DNA of 62,361 bases. Origin: Streptomyces sp. G44. Its GTDB lineage: Bacteria > Actinomycetota > Actinomycetes > Streptomycetales > Streptomycetaceae. The notes beneath the pieces are model-generated. The model did not search any database. It was not told the DNA's origin and saw nothing but the letters and a program-made list of their open reading frames with translations. The DNA lies in NCBI RefSeq assembly GCF_016905445.1, contig NZ_JAFEXF010000018.1, forward strand, positions 1-62,361, written 5' to 3'. The position numbers were made by a program, and so were the translations under genes. Positions 50,738 through 59,221 of this stretch are shown here, one piece after another; the stretch's first letter is position 1; each line of letters opens with the position of its first letter.

Positions 50738-50812
50738 AAGGCGGGTGGGGGCGTCTTCTCGAACGCATTTGTCGGGTGTTCTGTGCTGTGTCCCGTCCGT
50801 ACGGTCGGTGGC

Positions 50813-52294
50813 ATGGAGGTGGCGTTCTACTCGAGTGAGGGCTGGAAGTCCTGGGGGCTGCCGGCGAAGCCGGTGATTCCCGAGGGCATGGCCTTCCTCG
50901 TCGATGACGACCTGCGCTTCGAGGACGAGCGCGGGCTGCGGGCGACCGGGGCCGCGAACGAGTGGCTTCGCCTGCGGCCGACGGAGAACTGCCCGGCGCC
51001 CTCGTCATGGGGTACGTACGCGCGGATCCTGCGGGACTGGTTCGTGTCAGCCCAGCTGCACGGGGTGGAGATCTTCGACACCCGAGACCGGTTGAAGGCC
51101 CTGCTGAGTACGTACGCGGTAGACCGCTCCAGCGGAGACCTCAAGCAGCGGCTCGGGGCGGTGACCTGGAACCAGCACATGAGCGTGCTGGGCATGTTCT
51201 ACCGGTGGGCGGAGGCCGAGTCATACGCCACGTCGGTGCCCTTCACCTACCAGCAGGCGGTGGTGATCTACGCGGAGACCGTCCGCCAGACCATGGTGAA
51301 CCAGGCGAGGCGGCGGGTCCCACATGCCCATGTGACCATCAAGTACCTGGAGGACGACTTCGCCTCCATGTTCGTGAACGGCCTGGCCGGGCTGCGGCCG
51401 GACGGCAGCGAGGACGACAGCCCGCAGCGGTTCCGCGGTCGGCATCTGGCCCGCAACTCCGCGGTAGTCGACCTGGTGCTCTCCTCGGGTATTCGCCTGC
51501 AGGAGTTCACCTACCTGCTGGCCTGCGAAGTCCCGCTGCTGCCGGTGGCCCCCAGGCTCATGCCGATCCCGTTCCCCATCCCGGAGTCGATCACCAAGGG
51601 CAGCAAGTTCCGGGTGACGTGGGCGAGCTACACCGCGCTGGCCCGCGTTCACGCCTACCTCTCCCTGGAGCGGATGCTGGCCTGCGAAAGGTCTGCGTGG
51701 CGGCCGCCGAGGCGGTGGGGCGAGCCGCTGTTCGTGACCGAGATGGACGGCCAGGGCGGCCGGGTCAACGGCCAGTGGGTCAAGTGGAGTTCACTGAAGC
51801 CGGCCCAGCGCCGGCGCCTGGTGGCACCGGACGGCGGGTCGATGCTGCTGGCCGTCCGGTCCGACGGCGGCCCGTTCACTGCCTGGTCGAGCGTGTTCGA
51901 GCGAACCAGCCGCCGGATCGCTGAGCGCTACGAGCCGCGCTTCCCGCACGTCCATCCGCACCGCTGCCGCCACACGATGGCCATGGCCACCATGGAACGG
52001 CTGGTGGCCGGCTACTACGAGCAGGCCGCGCGGCTGTCGGCGGCCGGCGGGGACGCGGATGACGCCTTGGCCCACTACCTGATCACGACGGAGCCGCTGC
52101 TGGTCCTGCGTGATTTGCTCGGCCACTCCTCGTCGCTGACCACGGAAAAGTACCTCCGGCGCCTGGACATGATGCGGATCTTCCGCGAGATCTACGAGGA
52201 CACCGGACGCCGCTGGGGCCTGCTGGACCACGAGACGGCACAGCGTGAGGCGGACGCCGAGTTCGAGGACGAGGACGCCGGGGTGCTGGTCTGA
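50813..52294 (+). CDS. Tyrosine recombinase, first of trio
   Basis: Encodes 493 aa. An N-terminal SAM-like core-binding domain (residues 55-165) is followed by the catalytic domain: Arg228 in SSGIRLQEF, His383 and Arg386 in HRCRH, and the nucleophile Tyr447 in TTEKYLRRL. It should cut and join DNA during movement of the element. ATG at 50813 was chosen because the long upstream frame only shadows ssd. Its stop overlaps the next start as ATGA-like TGATG. It could be a TnpA equivalent. Confidence 0.92.
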   Translation: MEVAFYSSEGWKSWGLPAKPVIPEGMAFLVDDDLRFEDERGLRATGAANEWLRLRPTENCPAPSSWGTYARILRDWFVSAQLHGVEIFDTRDRLKALLSTYAVDRSSGDLKQRLGAVTWNQHMSVLGMFYRWAEAESYATSVPFTYQQAVVIYAETVRQTMVNQARRRVPHAHVTIKYLEDDFASMFVNGLAGLRPDGSEDDSPQRFRGRHLARNSAVVDLVLSSGIRLQEFTYLLACEVPLLPVAPRLMPIPFPIPESITKGSKFRVTWASYTALARVHAYLSLERMLACERSAWRPPRRWGEPLFVTEMDGQGGRVNGQWVKWSSLKPAQRRRLVAPDGGSMLLAVRSDGGPFTAWSSVFERTSRRIAERYEPRFPHVHPHRCRHTMAMATMERLVAGYYEQAARLSAAGGDADDALAHYLITTEPLLVLRDLLGHSSSLTTEKYLRRLDMMRIFREIYEDTGRRWGLLDHETAQREADAEFEDEDAGVLV

Positions 52295-54045
52295 TGCCGG
52301 CCAGTGTGATCGACGAGCCGCTCGGGGTGTCCTGCGTGTTCATGGACGGCCGACGGGCCGAGTGCTTCTTGAATGACGACCGGCTGCCCGAGCTGTCGGT
52401 CCAGCTGGTGCGGGCTCTGGCGGACCTGGTGAAGCCGCACGGCGATCTGGACTCGGCGAACTCGGTGCGGGGCTACCTGGTCAGCATCCGGTTCTTCTTG
52501 CGGGATCTGGTCGAGCACGGCTTCGACGGGACGGCCGAGAACCTGTCCCGGACGGTGCTGGCCAGGGCCCTACTGGCCTTGAAGCAGGGACGCCACGAGA
52601 CGCCCGTCCGCATCCTGCTGCGGCGACTGGACGACCTGGAGCAGGTGTTCCCGGCGGACGTCCGCCGGTTCGTGGACGGCCGCAACTTTCACGCCCGCCC
52701 CTCGGAAGACCGGCACCCCTTGGTGCCCTACAGCGAACGGGAGTGGGCGAACCTGATCTCGGTCTGCAACGGGATCACGGGCACGGCCTACACGGCGTTC
52801 AAGGCCGCCCTGCGGGAGGCCGAACAGGGCCAGGACGTGACGGTCGGGGGCTGGAGCCGCCAGAACGTCCAGTGGATGCTGCGGCACCGCGGACCGGAGG
52901 GCACCCTGCCACAGCGGGTCCGCGGCCAGTACGCCGCGGTCCGCCGGCTCACGAAGGTCTATCCCGGCGCCGGGAACGAGGCGGTGGCCGCACTCTTCCC
53001 CGGGCCGGGCGTCGTCTTCGCCTACCGCATCCTGTTCGGCACCCGCACGGGCATCGTCGCGGACGGCCTTGCCGGTCTTGGACTGGGAGACATCGACTGG
53101 GCCGGAGACAAGACGGCCCTGGTCGACTACATCAAGGGCCGCACCGCCAAGGAGAGCCTGACCCTGTCACGCTCGGCGGTTCGCCTGCTGGCACGGTGGC
53201 TTGAACACTCCGCGGTGCTGCGGGAGTTCGCCCCTGCCGAGCTGAAGGGACGCCTCTGGCTGCGGTTCAACCCGACCGGCACATACAAGTGGTCGGCGGG
53301 CCGGTTCCCGAAGCCCGACGAGTGGAATTGGTACGAACGCAACGGCCTGGTCGACGCCGAAGGCAAACCGTTCTTGATCCACGGCCCGCGCATCCGCACC
53401 ACCTTCGAGGCGTCGAAGGACCGGCGCATCTGGCAGAGCACCTCTCGCGCGAGGATCGACCCGAACCACACCCCGGCGGTCGAGGGCGCCCACTACGTGG
53501 CCCACCAGACGCCGACGCAGAAGGCGGCCACCGAGGCGATCATCGAGTCCGCGCAGGGCGACCTGATCCGCCGCAGCCAGAACCCGCTGGTGATCAAGAA
53601 CGATGACGATCTGGCCGCCTTCCTCGAAGGATTCCCTGCCGAGGCGGCCCGGCTCGGCCTCGACGACGCCGCCCTGGCAGAGCTCATCGGCGGCGAGCGC
53701 GACGTGTTCGCGGCCGCCTGCGGCGATCAGCTGTCGGGGCTGCACGGGCCGGTGGGCAAGGCCTGCCCGGCGAGGCCCTGGGTCTGCCTGCTCTGCCCCT
53801 TGGCCCTGTTCGCCCCACGTCACCTGCCCAACCTCATGCGGCTGAGGGCGTTCTTCGCCCGCCAGTGGCAGCAGACCCCCGCCGCGGCCTTCATGGCGCA
53901 CTTCGGCCCCTATGCCCAGAGGCTGGACGACCTCCTCAGCCCGCAGTCCAAGTACTTCACCGAGGCGGCACTGCGGGATGCCGCAGGCCAGGTCGCCGAC
54001 AGCGACCATGAACTCCCCCTGCGTCCAGAGGAGTTGACGCAGTGA
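52294..54045 (+). CDS. Recombinase-like protein, second of trio
   Basis: Encodes 583 aa. An N-terminal core-binding-like part (GYLVSIRFFLRDLVEHGF) and a catalytic-like region with FGTRTGIVADGLAGL are seen. The HxxR and Tyr are not clear, so it may be a divergent or accessory subunit. A Cys/His cluster, CPARPWVCLLCPLALFAPRH, near 485-510 could bind zinc. Overlaps both neighbours, so made in fixed ratio with them. Function in transposition is inferred from context. Confidence 0.75.
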   Translation: MPASVIDEPLGVSCVFMDGRRAECFLNDDRLPELSVQLVRALADLVKPHGDLDSANSVRGYLVSIRFFLRDLVEHGFDGTAENLSRTVLARALLALKQGRHETPVRILLRRLDDLEQVFPADVRRFVDGRNFHARPSEDRHPLVPYSEREWANLISVCNGITGTAYTAFKAALREAEQGQDVTVGGWSRQNVQWMLRHRGPEGTLPQRVRGQYAAVRRLTKVYPGAGNEAVAALFPGPGVVFAYRILFGTRTGIVADGLAGLGLGDIDWAGDKTALVDYIKGRTAKESLTLSRSAVRLLARWLEHSAVLREFAPAELKGRLWLRFNPTGTYKWSAGRFPKPDEWNWYERNGLVDAEGKPFLIHGPRIRTTFEASKDRRIWQSTSRARIDPNHTPAVEGAHYVAHQTPTQKAATEAIIESAQGDLIRRSQNPLVIKNDDDLAAFLEGFPAEAARLGLDDAALAELIGGERDVFAAACGDQLSGLHGPVGKACPARPWVCLLCPLALFAPRHLPNLMRLRAFFARQWQQTPAAAFMAHFGPYAQRLDDLLSPQSKYFTEAALRDAAGQVADSDHELPLRPEELTQ

Positions 54046-56258
54046 CCGTTCTTGCTGAAGAAGCCGGATGGGCCGGCCGGCCCAGCGGGTCGGTGTTCGC
54101 CGGCACGGTGGTCTGCGAAGTGATCCGTCTCCCGGTCCGGCTCGGCTGCCACAGCCCGGTTTTCGACCAGAACGTCTGGGACCTGACCGTGGTCGACGGG
54201 ATTCCCCGGTTCTTCAGCCCCTCCCGGCGGACCCTGGACTTCACCAAGATCCGCAACCCGCGGTGGTGGACGGTCGCGAAGGAGTACCTGCTGGCGCTGA
54301 TGGCACCGGAGCACGAGCAGGTCCGCGTCCTTGCGAACGCCTATCGCCTGCCCAAGACCCTGATCACCTGCCAGCAGCGGCTGGAGTGGCTGACCAGCTG
54401 GATGAACTGGCTCACCGAGCAGGGCGTGACCTCCTTGAGCGAGGTGGCCCAGGAACACTGCGACCGCTACCTGCAGCACCGCTCGACGATCTACGACCGG
54501 GACGGGAGTGTCCTGCGGGACGCGAGTGACGACACCCGCATGATGGCCGAGCTCGTCCCGCGCGAACTTGCCTACTACGGCGAACTGTTCAGCGCCGACC
54601 GCTACCGGGACGGCTTCCGCCCCCGCGCGACGACGGTGATCCGGACCGCGGGGAACACTGAGAACAAGACCCAGCCGGCCCGCGCCGAGCTCCAGCAGCC
54701 GCTGCTGGCAGCCGCCTTGTTCCTGGTCCAGAAGGTCGGCCCGCACGTGATCGCCCTCCAGCAGGAGGCCGAACGCCACCGGGCCGCCCCCAGAGTCCCG
54801 GCGATGCCGTTGGCCGAGCGGGCAGAGGTCGTGGCCGAGACGCTGCGGCAGCACGCGAGGACCGGAGAGCCTCTGGTCCAGACGTCTCCGGAGGGACTGG
54901 AATACAAGATCGGCAAGGGGTGGGACCCGGCCGACCCGCTGTTCCACGTCAGCCTCAAGTCCCTGGCCAGGGAGAGCGGAACGGGTGGTTCGGATCCCCG
55001 CCGTCACTGGGTTCAGCCCGGCGGCCGCTGGGAGCCCATCCTTCCCCTGCTAGAGCAGACCCTCGCCCAGGTCGGGGTGGCCCCGTTCTGGGGCCGTCAT
55101 GCCGCCGTCATCGACCGCGCGGACGGCGATGGGCAGGTTCCCTGGACCCTGCCGCTGTTCGCCGCGGACGTGAAGGCGCTGATCGGGGTCGTCCGCACGG
55201 CCTGCATGATCGCCATTTCGGCGCTGAGCGGCATGCGGCACAGCGAGCTTTGCGAGCTGCCCGAAAACTGCCAGCAGCCGCCCCAGCAGATCGGGCCCGG
55301 CCGCGTCCGGCACCGCCTCAAAAGCAAGCTGATCAAGGGACAGAAGCTCGGCGGTGTCTGGGACGAATGGGTCGTTGCCGCCGAGGCATACGAGGCGGCC
55401 GGAGTCGCCCGGCATCTCGCCGGCCCCGACGCGGCCCACCTGTTTCCCCAGACCCTCAACTTCGGTGGCCGTGACGGCCGTTACGCACGGTTTCGGGAGT
55501 GGGTCAACGGCGAAGAAGGAAATCGTCTCGGCCTCGCTCCGATCCCGCCTGATCCGCTCAACCTGCGAGTCCTGAGACGCACCCTGGCCATCGAGATCGC
55601 CCATCGTCCCGGCGGGCTGCTGGCCGCGAAGATCCAGCTCAAGCACCTGTCCGTGGTCACTACCGAGGGCTATGCGAACCGGCCCGGCGGAGCGCAGGCC
55701 AAGTTCCTTGCCGAGATCGGCGAGTCAGAACAGGGCCGCAACCTCACCCTGACCCTGCAGGCGTTCCGGGACTTCCAGGAAGGCCGCCAGCCAGCCGGCC
55801 CCGGAGCCCGTGACCTCGTGAGCTTCTTCAAATCCGTGGAGAGCGAACTCCTCCAGAACGCGGCCGCCCCGCAGATCAAGCACAGCGACCAAGAAGTGAT
55901 CAACCTGCTGTCCCAGCGAGCCGGCACCCTGCACCTGGGCATCGCGAACTACTGCTGGTTCATCGACCCGGACAAGGCTCTCTGCCTCAAACTCGCCCAG
56001 GCCAAAGACCGCAGCCGCCCTCTGGCCGGGATGTGTGACTCCGCCCGGTGCCCCCAGGCCACCCATCACCCCTGCCACCGGCCCGTCTGGGCATCGGCCG
56101 CAGTCAGCAGCCGGGCCTTCATCAGCAAGATCGGCCGGTCCCAGAAGACCGAGAAGTCGCGACTGGCGGCCGAGGCCGAGCGGGCCGACCACGTCGTCGC
56201 CGCCATCGATGCGGCCCTGGCCACCGCCACTGGAGGAGTGCATGGGCAGGATCAGTGA
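54042..56258 (+). CDS. Tyrosine recombinase, third of trio
   Basis: Encodes 738 aa from a GTG overlapping the previous stop. The core-binding domain lies near 85-150. The catalytic part has Arg399 in SGMRHSELCEL, an LRVLRRTLA helix in place of HxxR and Tyr544 in TTEGYANRPG. The C-terminus has a Cys/His knuckle (CDSARCPQATHHPCHRP) like that of Tn554 TnpB-type proteins, probably zinc-binding. It overlaps the next gene by 17 bp. Confidence 0.9.
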   Translation: MTVLAEEAGWAGRPSGSVFAGTVVCEVIRLPVRLGCHSPVFDQNVWDLTVVDGIPRFFSPSRRTLDFTKIRNPRWWTVAKEYLLALMAPEHEQVRVLANAYRLPKTLITCQQRLEWLTSWMNWLTEQGVTSLSEVAQEHCDRYLQHRSTIYDRDGSVLRDASDDTRMMAELVPRELAYYGELFSADRYRDGFRPRATTVIRTAGNTENKTQPARAELQQPLLAAALFLVQKVGPHVIALQQEAERHRAAPRVPAMPLAERAEVVAETLRQHARTGEPLVQTSPEGLEYKIGKGWDPADPLFHVSLKSLARESGTGGSDPRRHWVQPGGRWEPILPLLEQTLAQVGVAPFWGRHAAVIDRADGDGQVPWTLPLFAADVKALIGVVRTACMIAISALSGMRHSELCELPENCQQPPQQIGPGRVRHRLKSKLIKGQKLGGVWDEWVVAAEAYEAAGVARHLAGPDAAHLFPQTLNFGGRDGRYARFREWVNGEEGNRLGLAPIPPDPLNLRVLRRTLAIEIAHRPGGLLAAKIQLKHLSVVTTEGYANRPGGAQAKFLAEIGESEQGRNLTLTLQAFRDFQEGRQPAGPGARDLVSFFKSVESELLQNAAAPQIKHSDQEVINLLSQRAGTLHLGIANYCWFIDPDKALCLKLAQAKDRSRPLAGMCDSARCPQATHHPCHRPVWASAAVSSRAFISKIGRSQKTEKSRLAAEAERADHVVAAIDAALATATGGVHGQDQ

Positions 56259-56748
56259 CACCGACCGGACCCACAACGAGGAAGCGATCCGGGCCGCCAT
56301 GGACCGGCTCCTTCGCGGCGAACTCCCGCCGGGCGGCCGCTGCGACCTCAAGACCCTCGCGGCTGAGGCGGGAGTGACCCGCACTGGCTTCTACCCGAAG
56401 AAAGACCGCGACGGAACCGTCCGCGAAGGGCCCTACCAGCACCTCGGTGACGAGTTCGTACGCCGCCTGGCGGCTCTCCGGCAGGCCGGGGAGATGCCAG
56501 ACCCCAGAGACGCCCAGATCGAGCGCCTGAAGGCCCAGAACGCCGAGCTGAGGGACCGCGTCGCCGACAGGGACGAGACCATCGAGGCACTGATCGCGTT
56601 CAAGAAGCTCGCATTGTCCCGGCTCGCCGCCCAGCACGACGAGATCATGCACCTACGCAGCCCGCAGCCGACCCCCGAACTGCCTCCACCTGGCAAGCTG
56701 ACCGCCATCCCTGGCACCCGGACCGCAGTCATCGGCACCTGCAGCTGA
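56242..56748 (+). CDS. Small TnpC-like/DUF6262 helper protein
   Basis: Encodes 168 aa. GGAGGA precedes ATG at 56242. Residues 1-60 suggest an HTH (DLKTLAAEAGVTRTGFYPK), and residues 95-140 form a coiled coil (AQIERLKAQNAELRDRVADRDETI). Proteins of this form follow recombinase genes in Tn554-like elements and many actinobacterial ones and may set orientation or efficiency. The Pro-rich tail is not conserved in my judgement. Confidence 0.85.
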   Translation: MGRISDTDRTHNEEAIRAAMDRLLRGELPPGGRCDLKTLAAEAGVTRTGFYPKKDRDGTVREGPYQHLGDEFVRRLAALRQAGEMPDPRDAQIERLKAQNAELRDRVADRDETIEALIAFKKLALSRLAAQHDEIMHLRSPQPTPELPPPGKLTAIPGTRTAVIGTCS

Positions 56749-56772
56749 CGGCCACCCTGACGGGCGGATGGG

Positions 56773-56805
56773 TGGGTCGGCCCGCCAGGGCGGGTGCCCG
56801 ACCCA
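56773..56805 (+). terminator. Terminator of the recombinase operon
   Basis: TGGGTCGG and CCGACCCA enclose an inner CCGCC/GGCGG stem, 25 bases after the last stop of the operon. Confidence 0.7.
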
Positions 56806-56859
56806 AGGCTCCGGCCTGTTCGGTGTTCACGCAGGCTCGGGGCACGTCCGGTGTCGGGT

Positions 56860-57300
56860 TCAGAGGAACTTCGTGTCGGCGTCCAGATAGCGCAGTTCGA
56901 GCGTCTCTTCTCCCACGCCGGACTCACCGGCAGTGACGCCCGGACCGCTCCAGCTGACCGGGTGCACCTGCGCGAAGGACATCTTCTTGACGGGTTCGTT
57001 CCTCGCGTTGACGAACACCAGGATCAGGTCCCGCTCCACGCCCGTCGCGGCCGGATCCCTGGCCTCCTGGATCCACCGGGTGAACTCCTCGCTCTTGTCT
57101 GCAGAGCGCGTCAGTGTCACGTTCTTCCAGCCCGGAAGCCCGTTCACGTAGTCCCATGCGATGCGTCCGGCCGGGGTCATCGACACCACGTCGATGTGCT
57201 CCTGCTCTGCGGTGATGGCGGAGACGCTCTTGAGCGTCTCGACTCGGAGTCCGCCGAGTTCCACCTGGCACTGATACGTGGCTGCCGCCATATCCGACAT
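56860..57300 (-). CDS. Orphan phage tail tube-like protein (gp19 family)
   Basis: Encodes 146 aa. The pattern matches the contractile-tail tube family of T4 gp19: ATYQCQVELGGLRVETLKSVS, then LPGWKNVTLTRSADKSEEFTRWI, then RDLILVFVN and an insertion-domain-like VHPVSWSGPG, ending ETLELRYLDAD. Tube subunits stack as hexamers in phage tails and contractile injection systems. No sheath, baseplate or spike gene is near. It faces against the recombinases and lies inside the element as cargo. It may dock on a chromosomal injection system or serve another use. Confidence 0.75.
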   Translation of the reverse strand: MSDMAAATYQCQVELGGLRVETLKSVSAITAEQEHIDVVSMTPAGRIAWDYVNGLPGWKNVTLTRSADKSEEFTRWIQEARDPAATGVERDLILVFVNARNEPVKKMSFAQVHPVSWSGPGVTAGESGVGEETLELRYLDADTKFL

Positions 57301-57537
57301 TTACCCGCCCTCAGGTCTGGCGTCACGGGACGTTCCGTCCGCCCCGTGATCACGGACATCGTGTCAGCCAGTGCCCACGGCGAGCAGAATATTCACCCAT
57401 TTGAGCGAACCGGCGGTCGACTCGCCCTCGTTGCACTCCAGCGCCGCCAGGTGGTCCAGCGCCCGGCCCACGTCACGAAGTTCTGCACAACTTCTCCCGA
57501 ATCGCCGGGACATGGTCAGTGACGTGATCTTGCCGGA

Positions 57538-57547
57538 ACGAGACACG
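57538..57547 (-). repeat. Right sub-terminal inverted repeat of the element
   Basis: ACGAGACACG, exact complement of 50728-50737, about 37 bases inside the right end. Confidence 0.65.
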
Positions 57548-57584
57548 ACCTGCACGGGACACAGCGAGTGCGGAAACAACATCG

Positions 57585-58049
57585 GACAGGGGCGAAGCGG
57601 TGGCGGTCGCCCCGGAAGCGGTGCGGGCGGTCGTCTCCGCGGCGCGCAGGCGCGGTGGGGTGGTCGTCGTGGACCTGCCGCGCCGGGTGGACGAGACGGT
57701 CGTGGAGGCGCTGGAGCAGCTGGACCTGTGCCTCCTGGTGGTGCCGCCCGAATTGCGCGCGGTGGCGGGAGCCAGGCGGGTGGCGTCGGCGGCGGGGCTG
57801 GTGCTGAGGGACCTGCGGGTGGTGGTGCCCACGGGCGCGCGACCCAAGGGCCTCGGTGGGCTCGAAGCGGAGGAAGTAGCGGGGCTGCTCGGCCTGCCGC
57901 TGGCCGGCGAGGTCCCCTGGGAGCCGGATCTGGTGACGGCGCAGACGGCGGGCGTGCCACCCGGCGGAGCCGTGCGCGGCCCGCTCGCGCGGTTCTGCGC
58001 CGCCTTCTGGGACCGGATGCCGGTCGACGCACCGGGAGGGGGCGTATGA
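57585..58049 (+). pseudogene. ssd: ssd, C-terminal part
   Basis: The last 154 codons of ssd, in frame with the N-terminal half if the element is removed: AVAVAPEAVRAVVSAARR, VVVVDLPRRVDETVVEAL, and a final GPLARFCAAFWDRM. It lacks its own start with binding site at the junction, though ATG or GTG codons near 57600 might allow weak internal initiation. Its stop overlaps tadA (ATGA), so loss of translation here may also lower tadA expression. Confidence 0.9.
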
Positions 58050-59221
58050 GCGCCGTCGTCGGCGCCCGGATGCTGGACGGGGTGCGCCAGTGGCTCGCGG
58101 AGAACGGCACGGAGCCCACCCCCGCCCGCGTCGCCGAGGCGCTGCGGGCCCAGGGCCGGGTCCTCGGGGACACCGAGGTACTCGGCGCCGCCGAGCAGTT
58201 GCGTTCGGAGCTGGTCGGCGCGGGCCCCTTGGAGCCGCTGCTCGCGGACTCCTCGGTGACCGACGTACTGGTCTCCGCGCCCGACCGGGTGTGGGTGGAC
58301 CGGGGCGGCGGCCTCGAGCTCACCGCGGTCAGGTTCCGGGACGCGGCGGCGGTGCGCCGCCTCGCCCAACGCCTCGCCGCCGTGGCCGGGCGTCGCCTGG
58401 ACGACGCGAGGCCGTGGGTGGACGCGCGCCTTCCCGACGGCACCCGGCTGCACGCCGTGCTCCCACCGGTCGCCGTCGGCTCGACCTGCCTCTCCCTGCG
58501 GGTCGTGCGGCCCAGGGCCTTCACGCTCACGGAGCTGGTCGCGGCGGGGACGGTGCCGCCCGGTGGTGACCGCGTACTGCGGGCGCTGCTCGACGGGCGC
58601 CTGTCCTTCCTGATCAGCGGGGGCACGGGCAGCGGCAAGACGACCTTGCTGAGCGCGCTGCTCGGCCTGGTCGGGCCCAAGGAGCGGATCGTGCTGGCCG
58701 AGGACTCCGCGGAGCTGAGGCCCGAGCATCCCCATGTGGTGCGCCTGGAATCCCGTCCGGCGAACCAAGAGGGCGCCGGTCGCGTCGGCCTGGACGACCT
58801 GGTGCGCCAGGCGCTGCGGATGCGGCCCGACCGGCTGGTCGTCGGCGAGGTGCGGGGCGCGGAAGTGGTGCACCTGCTGGCCGCGCTCAACACCGGCCAC
58901 GAGGGCGGCTGCGGGACGGTGCACGCCAACGCCGCCGGGGACGTCCCCGCCCGTCTGGAGGCCCTGGGGACGGCTGCGGGGCTCGACCGTGCCGCCCTGC
59001 ACAGCCAGCTGGCGGCAGCGCTCTCGGTGGTCGTCCATCTCGTACGCGACCGGGCGGGCCGCCGCCGCATCGCCGAGGTGCACGTCCTGGAGCGTGCCGC
59101 CTCGGGGCTGGTCAAGACCGTGCCCGCGCTGCGATGGGGCGCGAAGGCCTTCGTCGAGGGCCCCGGGTGGGAGCGGCTGGACGCGCTCCTCCTGGGCGGG
59201 GAGCGGGGTGGTCCGGCGTGA
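58046..59221 (+). CDS. tadA: TadA/CpaF-type pilus assembly ATPase
   Basis: Encodes 391 aa. An N-terminal helical domain and the DVLVSAPDRVWVDRGGGL strand region precede the ATPase: Walker A GGTGSGKTT with Lys198, an Asp box (LAEDSAEL), Walker B RPDRLVVGEVRGAE and a His box (GCGTVHANAA). It powers secretion or assembly of Flp-type pili as a hexamer on the inner membrane. Coupled to ssd upstream and tadB downstream by 4-bp overlaps. Confidence 0.95.
   Translation: MSAVVGARMLDGVRQWLAENGTEPTPARVAEALRAQGRVLGDTEVLGAAEQLRSELVGAGPLEPLLADSSVTDVLVSAPDRVWVDRGGGLELTAVRFRDAAAVRRLAQRLAAVAGRRLDDARPWVDARLPDGTRLHAVLPPVAVGSTCLSLRVVRPRAFTLTELVAAGTVPPGGDRVLRALLDGRLSFLISGGTGSGKTTLLSALLGLVGPKERIVLAEDSAELRPEHPHVVRLESRPANQEGAGRVGLDDLVRQALRMRPDRLVVGEVRGAEVVHLLAALNTGHEGGCGTVHANAAGDVPARLEALGTAAGLDRAALHSQLAAALSVVVHLVRDRAGRRRIAEVHVLERAASGLVKTVPALRWGAKAFVEGPGWERLDALLLGGERGGPA

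Larger units (their letters stand above)
50709..57584 (+). mobile_element. Three-recombinase element inserted in ssd
   Basis: About 6.88 kb between two ssd halves. Joining 50708 to 57585 restores an open frame (W-D-R-G-E-A-V). Contents: three overlapping tyrosine-recombinase-type genes, a small HTH/coiled-coil protein, a terminator and a leftward phage-tail-tube-like cargo gene. The ends share CGTGTCTCGT as an inverted pair and GTTGTT closer to the edges. The layout recalls recombinase-in-trio (RIT) elements and Tn554 (TnpA, TnpB and small TnpC), but the recombinases are larger than in typical RIT elements. Confidence 0.88.

Noticed and set aside
50159..50812. N-terminal extension of the first recombinase reaching back to 50159
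   Set aside because: The upstream part is a shadow frame of ssd; the recombinase homology begins after ATG 50813, inside the element.
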